64,000 nt of DNA, from contig JALMQS010000225.1 of assembly GCA_024734495.1 (NCBI GenBank), positions 4,114,369 through 4,178,368 on the forward strand, read 5' to 3'. Positions within the stretch are counted from its first letter, which is position 1, and every line of letters starts with the position of its first letter. Origin of the DNA: Forficula auricularia. Its lineage: Eukaryota > Arthropoda > Insecta > Dermaptera > Forficulidae. The translations under genes and the position numbers were made by a program. Under the pieces are notes generated by a model. It worked only from the letters and a program-made list of their open reading frames with translations. It did not search any database and was not told where the DNA came from. Below are positions 43,513 to 54,663 of this stretch, piece after piece.

Positions 43513-44433
43513 AAAAATAAAATCGACTCAAAAAATTAAATAAAACAAATAAAACAATAAAACTCAAAAATAAAATAAAATACACTAAAAGGTATAAAAT
43601 AATAATCTAATTTAGTTACAACTAAACGATTAAATATTTACATGAAATCACTTTTTGAAGTCGGTGCCAAACATATACATTTTATACTCGACGGATTTTA
43701 CTTAGTACGTTTGGCGGGTATTCTCGCTTATATAGTTTGTTTAGCACCGACTTCAAAAAGTGATTTCATGTAAAAATTTCGTCGTTTAGTTGTAACTAAA
43801 TTAGATAATTATTTTATACCTTTTAGTGCATTTTATTTTATTTTTGAGTTTTATTATTTTATTTGTTGCATTTAATTTTTTTGAAGTGGGTTTTATTTTT
43901 TTATAAAAATTATTTTTCTTTTTTTTCTTTTTAGTTGATGTTATTAATAGTGACATAATATAATACCTTGCATTCATCTCGTAAGAGAAAGCGTCTGGCG
44001 AATGAATCAGAAAATCAGATTATCTCGAAACATTAGCGGGTTTTAAATTAATGTTTTAAGATTTTTTATAAAAGATTTTATTTATTATAATTTCGATTAT
44101 TTGCTCATAAGAATTGGAGATTTACGTTATTTCATCTTTGATGATATAATCAGAACATGTCCAAATTAATATGGGAACACCCCTAAGGTACCCCTTTCCA
44201 ATATATAAAGAATCATCGAAATCGGTTTATAAACAAAGAAGTTATGCCTGAACAAACATATCAAAAATGGTCCAATATCACTGAAAAAAAACGGGACCAA
44301 TCGGAAGCTAGACTGAACCCAATGCAAAAGAAATCATCAAAATCGGTTCACAATTGGCGGAGATATGAGGTAACATAGACACAAAAAAAAATTCAGTCGA
44401 ATAGAGAACCTCCTCCTTTTTTGAAGTCGGTCA
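43513..44433 (+). repeat. AACCGACTTC foldback repeat, copy 5, with insertion
   Basis: Tandem neighbour of copy 4. The tail is split by about 170 bp of foreign sequence (about 43972-44140, containing TCTCGTAAGAGAAAGCGTC). Confidence 0.65.
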
Positions 44434-44689
44434 AAAATAAACCCTAATTCATAGATCTCAGAAATTAAGCGACTTTAGTTTTTGAATAGGTAACCGTCTA
44501 GGTCAGGGGTACCTAAACTACGACCCGCGGGCCAAATCCGGCCTCGAAACTTTTCCATCCGGCCCGCGGCTACTACAAAATTAATTCACAAATGTGGCCC
44601 TTTCTCTTATATGTAAATTAAATAATTAAATGTTAGGGCTATAAAAAGAATCAGATTCAATTGAGTTAATTCAGAAATATGTGCATATC

Positions 44690-44890
44690 TATTAAATCTT
44701 ACAATTAATTATAATAAAAGAGAAAGAATTTAATTTTTAGGACAATTTCTAAAATTTTAGTAGAAATCTTATTAAATTGCGATATCAGCTGACTGCCCGG
44801 AAAGCATGTTATTCTCAGGTTCGACTCCTGGGGGATGAATCCCGTCTGATATCATTAAATATTTCTACTAAAAATTAATTTCTTTCTCTT
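44690..44890. repeat. Foldback with tRNA-like core
   Basis: AAAAGAGAAAGAATTTAATT and its inverse flank a core with box-B-like AGGTTCGACTCCTGGGGG. Related to SINE family 2 by its promoter only. Confidence 0.4.
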
Positions 44891-45033
44891 TTAATAAACA
44901 TTGGTTAATTTTAACTTGAGCTGATTTTTTGAAAAACATTTCAACTATTTTCAAAAAAAAAGATGCTCAAATCTTTAGTTTTATAATTAATTATAATTAT
45001 TGAGGTATTTCGTGTGTACTATCATTTGTTGAT

Positions 45034-45232
45034 TTAGGGCCAGTTGAATGTCGGTTGGTAAACTCTTTTTAAACGCTGACAAAGTGTAAAGCCTTGAAAT
45101 TCATCTTGAACTCCGATGGGATGGCCAATCAGATGAAAGTGCCTGTCATCTGATTGGCCATCCCACCCGGCACAAGGTTTTACACTTTGTCAATGTTTAA
45201 AAGAGTTTACCAACCGACATACAACTGGCTTA
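45034..45232. mobile_element. MITE family 1 copy
   Basis: TTAGGGCCAGTTGAATGTCG to ACAACTGGCTTA; loop GATGAAAGTGCCTGTCATC. Confidence 0.8.
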
Positions 45233-45240
45233 GGTGATTG

Positions 45241-45426
45241 CAGTCGCAAAGTAAATGCTTTTTACCACTAACCAAGTAGATGGTAAATGGAGCTACTGGG
45301 GTGGCCAATCAGATGACAGGCACATTCAGTGGCTGTCATCTGATTGGCCACCCCAGTGGCTCCATTTACCATCTACCTTGGTTAGTGGTAAAAAGCATTT
45401 ACTTTGCGACATACAACCGGGCCTTA
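45241..45426. mobile_element. MITE family 2 copy
   Basis: Begins CAGTCGCAAAGTAAATGC (left 16 bp lost) and ends CGACATACAACCGGGCCTTA. Lies 8 bp from the family 1 copy. Confidence 0.75.
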
Positions 45427-45526
45427 GTCAGAAAAGAAAGAAAAGAGGAAAAAAATGATGTAACTTTTGTAATTTCTCTGAAACTCTCCTTTTTGTGAAA
45501 CTCTCCTTTTTATGTTTTTTAGACGC

Positions 45527-45559
45527 CTGATGAAGCCGAAATAAAATTGGCGAAACGTC
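45527..45559 (+). ncRNA. Hammerhead ribozyme motif 14 (canonical core)
   Basis: CTGATGA, stem II GCC/GGC, GAAACGUC. No inverted partner seen nearby. Confidence 0.6.
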
Positions 45560-45664
45560 GCGAAAATCATTGAGAATTTTATGATTTGCTATTTTCCCGT
45601 CCAAATACTTGCTAACATACTTGATTAATTAATTCAGAAATATTCACTATATTAAATATTAATG

Positions 45665-45926
45665 CCTGTGCATTGAGCACCGAGCGATGCTCGGTAACTT
45701 TTTGCCTCTAAATAGCTTAAGATTCAAATTTCAAGGCTCTGCGACTTACCGAAGACGATATATGAACGATTAAAATATTTATTTTACAACATGACTAATT
45801 TACACCCTCTTCTTTTATTTCAATCGGATTAAAATCTATACTCGACTAATAACTCATAAGACTTGATAAGTACATCAATTTCTTTTGAAAGATATTAATT
45901 TGCCGATGGTAATAGATTCAAATTTA
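45665..45926 (-). mobile_element. Helitron-like 3' region, truncated
   Basis: Minus strand ends with a perfect hairpin ACCGAGC-ATC-GCTCGGT followed by GCTCAATGCACAGGCATT; CTRR is not intact. Body as at 52895. Confidence 0.45.
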
Positions 45927-46250
45927 CTAGAAAATCATAAGATGGTGTCATCTATTAAATCCGATGGAATGGAATATTTTTAATTATATGTCAGAGGGGT
46001 TGTTTTTCACCCCCTCGGGAATCGAACCCGAGTGCCAGTAAAAGCAATCCGGGCCACCTGGCTCACCTGCGGGATACGAACCTCTCTGACATATGCAAAC
46101 GCTTAAGCAGGTGAGCCAGGTGGCCCGGATTGCTATTACTGGCACTCGGGTTCGATTCCCGAGGGGGTGAAAAACAACCCCTCTGACATATAATTAAAAA
46201 TATTTCATTCCATCGGATTTAATAGATGACACCATCTTATGATTTTCTAG
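45927..46250. mobile_element. Two SINE family 2 copies, head to head
   Basis: CTAGAAAATCATAAGATGG at the left and its exact inverse at the right bound an almost perfect inverted pair; each arm has box B CGGGTTCGATTCCCG. GTACATCAATTT flanks the pair (45867 and 46250). Confidence 0.8.
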
Positions 46251-46864
46251 TACATCAATTTTTAGCAAAATCGTTCGAGCTGTTTTCGAGAAACCGATTC
46301 GATATCATATTTATACAAGAATTGCTCATTTAACAATATAAGATAAGATATAATAGCGTATTATTAACATAATTTCTGTATAATATGTTGTATCCCATAA
46401 TTTTCAATGTTCACATGTGGCCATATCTCTAAAAAATTTAGGGATCCCTGGTCTAGGTGCAGAAATATTTGTTACACAATGGCAAATTCATGCATCGATC
46501 AGTAGTGGTCAACCTTTTACGTCATATGCCAATTCTCCACTTACGAGTTTAGATGTCCTATACAACTCAAGAACCTTTTTAACCTTCTTACATAAAGGTT
46601 GGTGTTGCCAAATAGGGACAAGGGTAAGATCTGCTTTGCATATGGGAGTAAAAAATAACTGATGAAATGAGCCACTTATAATCTTCCAATTCAGTGGATC
46701 TTAACCTATGGCTGCCTATAAATTTTGATAATTTGTTGTTTTTTAAATGTAAAAGAGAAATTAATCATAAAGATTAGTCTAAGCGACATCTAATGTTGCT
46801 TTTACGTGTAAAGGTTTATTATATACACATGGACCTTACAAAGAGTGCATGAGCATTAACTTAA

Positions 46865-47689
46865 CTAGTATCTGGAGCCATCGAGCGATGCACGGTAACC
46901 AAATTAAACAAAATACAAATATATAGTAAACGCCCCCTGGACCCCCCGAAACCACGCACCTCTATCCTACCACTGCACCCCCACCCCCACTCAGCTCCAT
47001 CCCCCTTAACCCTGCACCTCGCTTCACCCTCGGATTCCCCACAACTGTACCCCCCATCTCCCTTACCCCCACATCCATCCTCACCCCGCACCCAGTTTCT
47101 AGCTTTCTAGTGGTCCACAGATTATGTGTATATAGGTATATAAATAAATTCCGTATAATTATTTTTTTAATTAAATAACAATTTATCGAATTTTTTAATC
47201 AATTAAATGAATAATAATTTTATTGAAGCAATTTTTTTAGATGAAATAGACTTCGATTTCGGAGATTACTTCCCCACCATCGACTGTACTTGATCTTCTA
47301 GCTTGCGATAATATTTTTAGTTAGTGTTTTTTAATAAGAGGAATTTTAATCAATTAAATTGGCAAATTCTAATATATAACAATATTTGGTATAAAGTATT
47401 AGTGGGTTTTAAAATTAAAAAAACAAATAATAAATAAAAGATAATTGAAAAAATGTAAACAAAGTTTTTTATTGAGATTTTCATCTATCAATAATTACTT
47501 TAATTAAGAAAAGATCAATTAAGATTAAATTTATCGAGGTCCAGACCTAGCCAGATCGCTTTCTCATCCTCAAAACTTGTTAATAGAATTTGTTTCATCA
47601 AAATCGGTAGAGCCGTTTTCAAAATAGAACTCAGATACAAATATATATATATATAAACAAACAATTTTCGCTCGTTTAATAAGAGTAGA
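46865..47689 (-). mobile_element. Helitron-like element, 825 bp
   Basis: Minus strand: 5' TCTACTCTTATTAAACGAGC preceded by A; 3' hairpin ACCGTGCATCGCTCGATGG, then CTCCAGATACTAG followed by T. TC start, hairpin plus CTAG end and A/T insertion are the Helitron rules. No Rep/helicase; a C-rich stretch at 46930-47095. Confidence 0.6.
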
Positions 47690-48074
47690 TTCACGATTGA
47701 GCTTAAGAAATTCAGTATGTATCTCCACAGATGGGCATTTGGGTGTGGGCCTTATTTTGGGTAATTTCAAAATTTTATACTGCCCGAGACTCATATGGTT
47801 CAAAATAAATAAAAGAAAAATCCGGAAAGTTTTAAGACTCAATCTCAATTTTAACCTGGGGCCCACAGCGATGTAAGTTTCCCATGTAAATAGCATGGAG
47901 TTTTTGGCAGAGAAGGATCAATTTTTTTATCCCGGCCAACATAATGGTTGAAAAAATTTGAAACTCTGTAGACTTTATCCTTATAATTGTAGCCTTCAGA
48001 ATTTTTACAGATTTTTAGCTATTAAAATTTTGGAGTTGCAGCTAGATGTTACAGCTAAATGAAAGATGAAAAAA
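47690..48074. other. No feature seen
   Basis: Nothing supportable. Confidence 0.4.
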
Positions 48075-48952
48075 TACTACCTTGATTAAAAAGTTTCAGG
48101 AATTTATTCATAAAATTAAAAATACAAACTTATTCATCAAATTCGATGTTGTCCCCTTCAAAGTACTCCCCACCGACTGCAACGCACTTATACGCCTTAA
48201 TACAATCCTCGAAACATTTTTTATATTCGAATTTCGGTATGGCTTTCAGAGCTGTCAGCGATTTTTGTATTAACTCCTCTTGGCTGCTAAAACGCGTTCC
48301 CCGGAGCAGTTTTTTGAGTCGACAAAACAAGAAGAAGTCGCAAAGAGTTAAATCAGGTGAATTCGGTGGCTGTTGGATGGTATTCGTTCCGTTCTTGGTC
48401 AAAAAGTTGCGGATAACGATGGCATTGTTCGACGTGATTCCCACAAATCCGGTCTTTTTTGGCGTCTCAAAGCCAAATCATTAAACAAAATGTCTTGAAC
48501 GGATTCATAAGCGATGTTCAAATTGGCTGCCATCTCTGAAATGGTCAGTTTACAGTTTCCGGCCATCATTTCTTTGATTTTATAGACGTTTTCGTCGGCT
48601 TTCGATGTCGACTGCGTTCGTCATCCTCGACCCGGTCACGAAAACATGGGCTACTCATAAAAGTTTGTTTTAGATAGAGTAACACTACTTCAACATTTTC
48701 GCACTGTTTTTAACTCATAATTTAATACAAACTCCTTGATGCAAAGACAATTTCATTTTTAAAATCGTAAAAATCACAGACAGCTCTGAAGGCCATACCG
48801 AAAATCAAATATAAAAAATGTTTCGAGGATTGGATCAAGCTCTGACATAAGTACTCTACAGTCGTTGGGGAGTACTTTGAAGGGAACAATATCGATTTGG
48901 ATGTATTTTTGATTTTCTGAATAAATTCCTGAAGCTTTTTGATCAAAGTAGT
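48075..48952 (-). mobile_element. Mariner element with inverted end duplication
   Basis: Ends CTACCTTGATTAAAAAGTTT and the inverse CTTTTTGATCAAAGTAG, with TA on both sides. Beyond the TIRs, the arms (to about 48265 and from about 48773) both encode the same transposase C-terminus in opposite directions. Confidence 0.75.
48130..48640 (-). pseudogene. Mariner transposase, internally deleted
   Basis: From the 5' side on the minus strand: KADENVYKIKEMMAGNCKLT and AANLNIAYESVQDILFNDLA (second helix-turn-helix), then a jump to NAIVIRNFLTKNG and QQPPNSPDLTLCDFFLFCRL, which carries the third catalytic aspartate (SPDL..CDF), and ends CFEDCIKAYKCVAVGGEYFE. The central D-D part is deleted around 48445-48480. 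A second C-terminus (TALKAIPKIKYKKCFEDW) runs on the plus strand at about 48780-48930. Inactive. Confidence 0.85.
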
Positions 48953-50009
48953 AAATAAAAATAAGAAATTTTTGACTGAAATCGACCGAAATATAAAGAC
49001 TTAATTATTCTTATCATATTTTTAATTTTTCAATTTTTTTCTTCTCGAAAAAATGAATAATATGAGTAGGTATCCTGCTCTGGCTAGAGAATTCATTTCA
49101 GGCAATTTTCAATTCAATTCCCTGGGGGGTAATGACCTTAAAGTCGATATGCTTTTAGCCTCCCAAATGACAATTCATCTAAAGGAAAGGGTGGATGGAA
49201 TATTATACCTAGTGGTACATCTCAGTACCTGTTCTAAAATTCTTACAGTTGCATTATCCGGGACAGTCTTTAACTTCCCGCCTTTCTTAAAAAAAAAGGG
49301 TAAATTTGTTTGTTATTTCTTTTGGGTTTCTCTTAAATTTTTACCCTATCATGAAAGGTATATTTTTTCACTTAACGCCTTTTTTTGCATACGGACACTT
49401 TCTTTTACCATCAAGTAAAACTCTTCAAGGAGAAGATCCATTAAAAACATCTTTTAGGAAAGTAGTCATTTTTTTGTTTCGTGTTTAATATGGAATTTGT
49501 TTTTCAGCAGACTAAACCCTTTTTTTGCTAAATATATTATTATTGAATTTCCCTAAATTTATGGTTTGATTTTTTTATTGGTCCAAGAACCCGAGACATG
49601 TTCTGATGGGGAAAAAAATCTTCCAAGGGGACAATATCTGAAATAAAATAAAATTGAAGGAACCAGAGATATTTTTTCTCGACGGGTGAAGAGGCAGATG
49701 GCGATGGTCATTCGGAGAAAAAAGTCGGTAGTATGGTCCAGTCAAGAGGAACAGAAGAAAAGGGCTCTTTAAAAAAAAATTAAGAAAAAACCACGAAATC
49801 GACATTTTTAAGTCGTTCGTTAGAATGGGAGAGATTCTAAATACATCACAAACTTCGTTATTACTAAAGATTAATTGGTTTTCAAATGCATATGCATATT
49901 TCTTCTGATCTAAAGAAACCCGTGAGATATTTTGTCGTCTACTGAATGCGAGTTGTGATTGATAATTTTTATTAAAAGGGTTTTATTGGTTTCGCTTTGA
50001 TAGATAACG
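48953..50009. other. No gene supported
   Basis: The longest frame (49053-49418, 121 codons) has no domain, no splice or start context and AT-driven composition. Confidence 0.4.
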
Positions 50010-50071
50010 GATTGCTTTATGGAACTTGGGCTCGATTTCTGAGGGTGTGAATACAACCCTTCTGACATTAA
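50010..50071 (+). mobile_element. SINE family 2, truncated
   Basis: CGGATTGC then TTGGGCTCGATTTCTGAGGG and CAACCCTTCTGACAT; its 3' part resumes after the foldback at about 50446. Confidence 0.5.
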
Positions 50072-50440
50072 AGATAAGAGTAAATAAATATTATATTTAA
50101 TATTGATTTACTATGAGTTAAGGATTCTTGGTCACTTATTTCACATTAAAATTAAAAAATTAAAAGATGTAAATTTTTTTTCTTTTTCAATATATATATA
50201 TTTCAGTATATTAAGTAACAGTTACTTTCTGTACTTCCTGAAGATGGGTTGATAGCCCGAAATATATATATATTGAAAAAGAAAAAAAATTTTACATCTT
50301 TTAATTTTTAATTTTAATGTGAAATAAATGACCAAGAATCCTTAACTCATAGTAAATCAATATTAAATATAATATTTATTTACTCTTATCTTTATTAAAG
50401 ATGTTTCACCTTGCACAAACACCACAATCTCTACTAATTA
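50072..50440 (+). mobile_element. Hammerhead foldback element with tail
   Basis: Arms starting TAAAGATAAGAGTAAATAAA pair almost perfectly with the right side. Motif 15 lies at the loop. The tail TTTCACCTTGCACAAACACC follows. CCTTCTGA flanks (50058 and 50441) mark the target inside a SINE. Sister of 13103-13573. Confidence 0.75.
50238..50268 (+). ncRNA. Hammerhead ribozyme motif 15
   Basis: CTGAAGA, stem II GGG/CCC, GAAAUAUA with palindromic AUAU. Confidence 0.5.
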
Positions 50441-50547
50441 CCTTCTGAAATTTAATAAATATCCATAACAGCTCAGATTCAGTAGATCGAATGATCTCGT
50501 GATGTTTTAAATTGAGGCTTGACTTAATTCTAGACAATTATGTAGAC

Positions 50548-50925
50548 CAGGCCTGTCCAACCTGCGTCCCAGCACAGCAATTAATGCGGCCCGACATAAA
50601 ATAATAAATTTCCTTAAAGCATTGAGATTTTTATCGAGAATTACTGGAAAAGATAGATAGATATCTGATACAATTTGCCCTAAAATAATAAGAAATTAGA
50701 AAATCTCCCCAAAAGGATTCGAAGAATAAATGGCAGATTTTCAAATTTGTATGTGAAAAAATATATCGAGATTTCAGAAAAAATAATCACAATTTTTGCA
50801 TATTTTGAACCATTTTTATTAGATTTAAATATTTTAACTGCAAACTTTCTGATTGAATGTATGGCACTGCAATCAAACATTGAACTGAAAGAAATATTTT
50901 ATAATTTCTCTCCGCAGGATATGTA
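50548..50925 (+). pseudogene. hAT end and transposase fragment
   Basis: CAGGCCTGTCCAACC at 50548 is a hAT end related to 35936. At 50747-50912 the frame reads ISEKIITIFAYFEPFLLDLN then LTANFLIECMALQSNIELKE and IFYNFS, which matches the segment before the dimerisation domain of GTF2IRD2-like hAT transposases ('..L..P.........EL..LQ.D..LK..F'). No catalytic residues are included and the other terminus was not found. Confidence 0.65.
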
Positions 50926-50959
50926 TATAAAATTTGATTTGGTCAAAAGGGCTAGAATT

Positions 50960-51515
50960 TTGGGTGGTTAGTTTTTGCATTTCTAGCCTTCTGGGAGCCG
51001 ACAGAATATGTATAGAAAATTTGGTTGAGTTTGGTCGAAGAATTCTAGTCTAGAATTTTTGTCCCCCCCCCCCACCCTTCCCTCTTTTTTTGTGTGAAAT
51101 AATGTTTAAAACACATTTAAAAAAAATATATATTTTATGTTCCTTTCAAAAATATATTCACTTTTTTCTAGATACATTTTTTCATTTTTTATACGTCTCC
51201 AAAATGTGGGAGATCTATATGCCCCACCCTGTATATGCTAGTTCAATCGCAGTGATCGGGTTAACTACTCTAGAATCCTTTATTCTGGCCCCCATGACGC
51301 TGGATTACAAGAACTAGTCAGTGTCCCTGGCAACACACACATATAATTATATATATACAAACATTTATCATTTATTCCCACATATGGAAATTTATACATT
51401 GAAAGAGATGAAGGGGGTCTATACACACACGTATTTGCCCAGAAACCCGAAATTTCTCTAGGTCAGTCTGAGGGTAGAGTGTAGGTATAGAAAATCCTCT
51501 AAATGAAAATTACTA
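50960..51515. other. Repeat piece then AT-rich DNA
   Basis: 50960-51090 is a single unit of the TTTTTGCATTT...poly-C repeat. The rest is unclassified; the frame at 51090-51317 is unsupported. Confidence 0.4.
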
Positions 51516-51933
51516 CAGTGAAACCTCTCAAATCCGAACTAATTAGGGCTGTAGCCTGTTCGGATTAGCCGAAAGCAGGTTCGACAATTGAAGATAACTG
51601 ATATCAAGGAAAAGTTAAGTGATATTTTGTGTGATTCTATTATTATTTCATTGTTTTTACAAAGTGATTAATTAACCTAAAGAATTTCAATAACCAACTT
51701 TTACCGATTTTCAATCCTGGATGACATAAGTATGTAGACACATTTACACTTTGTTAGGTATGCTAACTGTACTTCTTTGTTAATTTTTCAACTAATTATG
51801 TAAAATAAGGTTATAATGTAGTATATACCTATACATAATTGTTTCATGACTAAATAAATAGGTTTCTCTTTTTGGCGTTTGGATTTCCTTGGATTTCGAT
51901 TTTCCGGGGTTCGGATTTGAGGGGTTTCAACTG
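51516..51933. mobile_element. pogo/Tigger-like MITE, copy 3
   Basis: CAGTGAAACCTCTCAAATCC to TTTGAGGGGTTTCAACTG, TA on both sides. Confidence 0.8.
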
Positions 51934-52894
51934 TATACTCTTTCAACTGTTAAAATAAAAGACTTATCGAGTTTTTATTATTTTTATGTGATATTAATAT
52001 GTATTTATTTAGGTGTAATCTATTGGGGCAGCTTCAACAAAGATAGCGCGCATCAGCTTGACTTTTTGAACATCATGAATTGTAAAATAAGAATTTTTTC
52101 GTGAAAAAATCTGGTAAACAAAATTCGTTCGGGATTATTAAAAGGAAATGTTGCTCCTCGAATAAAATAAATGTTTTCTTTTGATAAATATTAGAGCTCG
52201 ATCCATCATCATTGCCCGTCCTCTTGAAAAGAAGCTGTTGGTTCTTTTCCGAGTAAAGGACCGTTTTTAACCGCAACTCGGAGGGATTACGCTGCTTTGC
52301 TACTCCCTCACAAAGAAATATACTCTTCAATGGGGGTGGCGAGGGGTTTTCTTTTTAATATCTACCTTTCCAAACGGCCATGACAATATAAATAAAAAAA
52401 GAACAGCTTTTTTATCTATCTGTCCAGAAATTTATTCATTTTTTTTTTAATCATATTATTTTTCCCTCAGGTTCATCTAAAGATAAGAGATTCTCTACGG
52501 ACCAAATTTACCGCAATGGTTTCAATCTTATTTGTAACTCTGCTTGAGTAGAACCGATTTGATCGGTTATCTTGTTTTCTTTTTTGAGGTCTGCACAGCT
52601 ACATCCGACTCAAGGAGCAGAATGAATGAAAAGGACAAATCTCCATTGAGAAGATCGCTCGGTCTATTCAGAAACGAAGTCGAGAAGGAAATACAAATTT
52701 GAGGTTTCAATCAAGAGGCATGGACATGCATTTCGAGAGAGGAAAAAAGAAAGAAAGAATGGTCGATGAATACTAACGTTTTTTTTTAATTCTATTTAAT
52801 CTTATTTGTGTCATTTTAATTTATAACCTATCGACAAGATTACATTTTATAATCATTCGATCTATGTTAAATTGTGACCTGCAGATTTAATGAA
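51934..52894. other. Probable unique DNA
   Basis: No domain, splice-bounded exon or repeat end recognised. Confidence 0.4.
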
Positions 52895-53300
52895 AAGTGC
52901 CTGCAACACCGAGCGATGCCTCTAAATAGCTTAAAATACTTTAAAAATTCAAGGCTCTGCTACGATATATGAATGATTAAAATATTTATTTTACGACCCT
53001 CCTAATTTACACCCCTTCCTTTATTTCAATCGGATTAAAATCTATACACGACTAATAGCTCATGACACTTGATAAGTACACCAATTTAAAAAAATCTTTT
53101 GGGCTGTTTTTGAGAAAAAAAACAAAAAAAAAACGAAAAATCTTTAATGTAAATGTCCACTTATGGTGTTCCGATTTCAACCAAAAGCTTGCTACCCTTC
53201 TAGTCTATATTGAGCTTAAGTTTCGAATTTCTTAGCTCTGAGATTTATGGTTGGGAAACGCAGAGAGGTACATTCTTACGTACGTAAACATCAACTTTTT
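52895..53300 (-). repeat. Helitron-associated body with hairpin remnant
   Basis: ACACCGAGCGATGC is half of the hairpin; the body matches 45700-45900 and 22380-22690. CTTGCTACCCTTCTAGTC near 53190 matches, inverted, about 21090. Confidence 0.45.
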
Positions 53301-53354
53301 ATCCGAACTCAATGATACTTTACTGCACTCCTTGTAAAACCAAATATTCCGAAA

Positions 53355-53785
53355 AACCTCATAAGTATATGTGTTGCAGTCAAAACCCGTTTTTTAGTAA
53401 AAATGGGTTCTTACTAATTAAAACGCGTTTCACTGAATACCTTTGTGGCAACTAGAGTTTAGTGATATTGTTTGAGTTTGGTCCAAAGGTCTAGAATCTT
53501 CATTTTTGACCTTCCGCCTTTTGGGTGTTTGGATTCAAAATTTTTTAAACGAATCTGTCAAAAATTATATCCTCTACAACTTTGCTTCTAATGAGGATGT
53601 CATTTTTGACATTTTCATTTAAAAAATGAGGAAGAATGTCAAAAATGAAGATTCTAGACCTTTGGACCAAACTTAATCAACATCAGTAAATTATAGTTGA
53701 CACAAAGTTATTAAGTGAAACGCCTTTTAGCTAATAAGAACCCGTTCTTACTAAAAACGGCTATTTACTCCAACATATATATGTA
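53355..53785. repeat. Foldback repeat
   Basis: GTTTGGTCCAAAGGTCTAGA and its inverse form a 40-bp inner stem. Outer arms carry GTGAAACG and AACCCGTTCTTACTAAAAA in inverse. No TSD defined. Confidence 0.6.
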
Positions 53786-53943
53786 TGTTTATTTGCATCA
53801 AACAGAAGACAATCTAATTGATTCCCTTCATGAAATCAAGAATTCTGTTACTCTCGGCAAAACAAAATCTTTTCACTTAACGCATGTAAACAATTCTTTG
53901 TCTGCAGAACGTACCGATTTTTTTTTTAATTTAAATAATTTAA

Positions 53944-54119
53944 GAGAGGGGTCGGGTTAGCTGAGAGTTAGCGTACCAGCCTGCCAATCAAGTGGACCCG
54001 GGTTCGAATCCGACTCGAGGCAACCGGCTAAAAATCTGATCCCTGCATAGGCGTCTTAATTTAATATCAATGTCATAAATTGGATGATGGGTAGAAGGCC
54101 GAAAAGCCAAAAAAAAAAT
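53944..54119 (+). mobile_element. tRNA-derived SINE family 1, copy 2
   Basis: Same head and box B (GGGTTCGAATCC) as 24697, A-rich end with AAAGCC. TSD AATAATTTAA at 53934-53943 and 54120-54129. Confidence 0.85.
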
Positions 54120-54235
54120 AATAATTTAACCGTTTTTAAGGAAATTATGTTCTCTAAATTTAAATAATTAATTAATCAAGTAAAGGGAGTGTAGTTTCAC
54201 AGATGAATGAAACTCGAAGAGTTTTGACAAACTCA

Positions 54236-54265
54236 ATATATTTCGGATTAGTAGTCCATCATCAG
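54236..54265 (-). ncRNA. Hammerhead ribozyme motif 16
   Basis: Minus strand CTGATGA, stem II GGA/TCC, GAAAUAU. Confidence 0.55.
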
Positions 54266-54663
54266 GAGTTTACAGGTTAAAAACTAATGAGTTTAATCGA
54301 ATGTTTTCTACATTTGATTCAATCGCGAATCAAATGTAGGGAATTTTTGTCAAATATTGAGTGAAAATAATATTTGAACTTATATATTTCTAACTTGAAA
54401 TAATGATCTGAAATAAATTTTTATAATTTTTCTAATTAATATAACAAAGAATAATTGCTATATCAATGAGAATTGTTTTTGACAGCGCTTATTTGAGAAA
54501 GACTTAAGACTCCACAGACTCCAATAGCGTAATCCGCAGTAGTCTCAGCAATAAATATCATTTTCAAATAAGCGCTGTCAAAAACAATTCTCGTTGATAG
54601 TAATTATTCTTTGTTATATTAATTAGAAAAATTATAAAAATTTAATGAGTTTAGTTTTTAATC

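Larger units (their letters stand above)
44504..46450. mobile_element. hAT element with many nested insertions, 1947 bp
   Basis: CAGGGGTACCTAAACTACGA to TTTAGGGATCCCTG; perfect TSD GTCTAGGT at 44496-44503 and 46451-46458. Contains MITE families 1 and 2, a hammerhead, a Helitron-like end and a SINE pair. Own transposase not seen. Confidence 0.85.

Noticed and set aside
46105..46180. Possible functional tRNA gene
   Set aside because: Box B is good but there is no acceptor stem or full cloverleaf, and copies are dispersed; it is a SINE.
47570..47896. 108-codon minus-strand frame
   Set aside because: Overlaps the 5' end of the Helitron-like element; its C-terminal half is a reading of that non-coding terminus.
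49053..49418. 121-codon open frame, plus strand
   Set aside because: Longest after the LINE frames, but no domain, no start or splice context, and composition driven by A/T and Phe/Lys runs.
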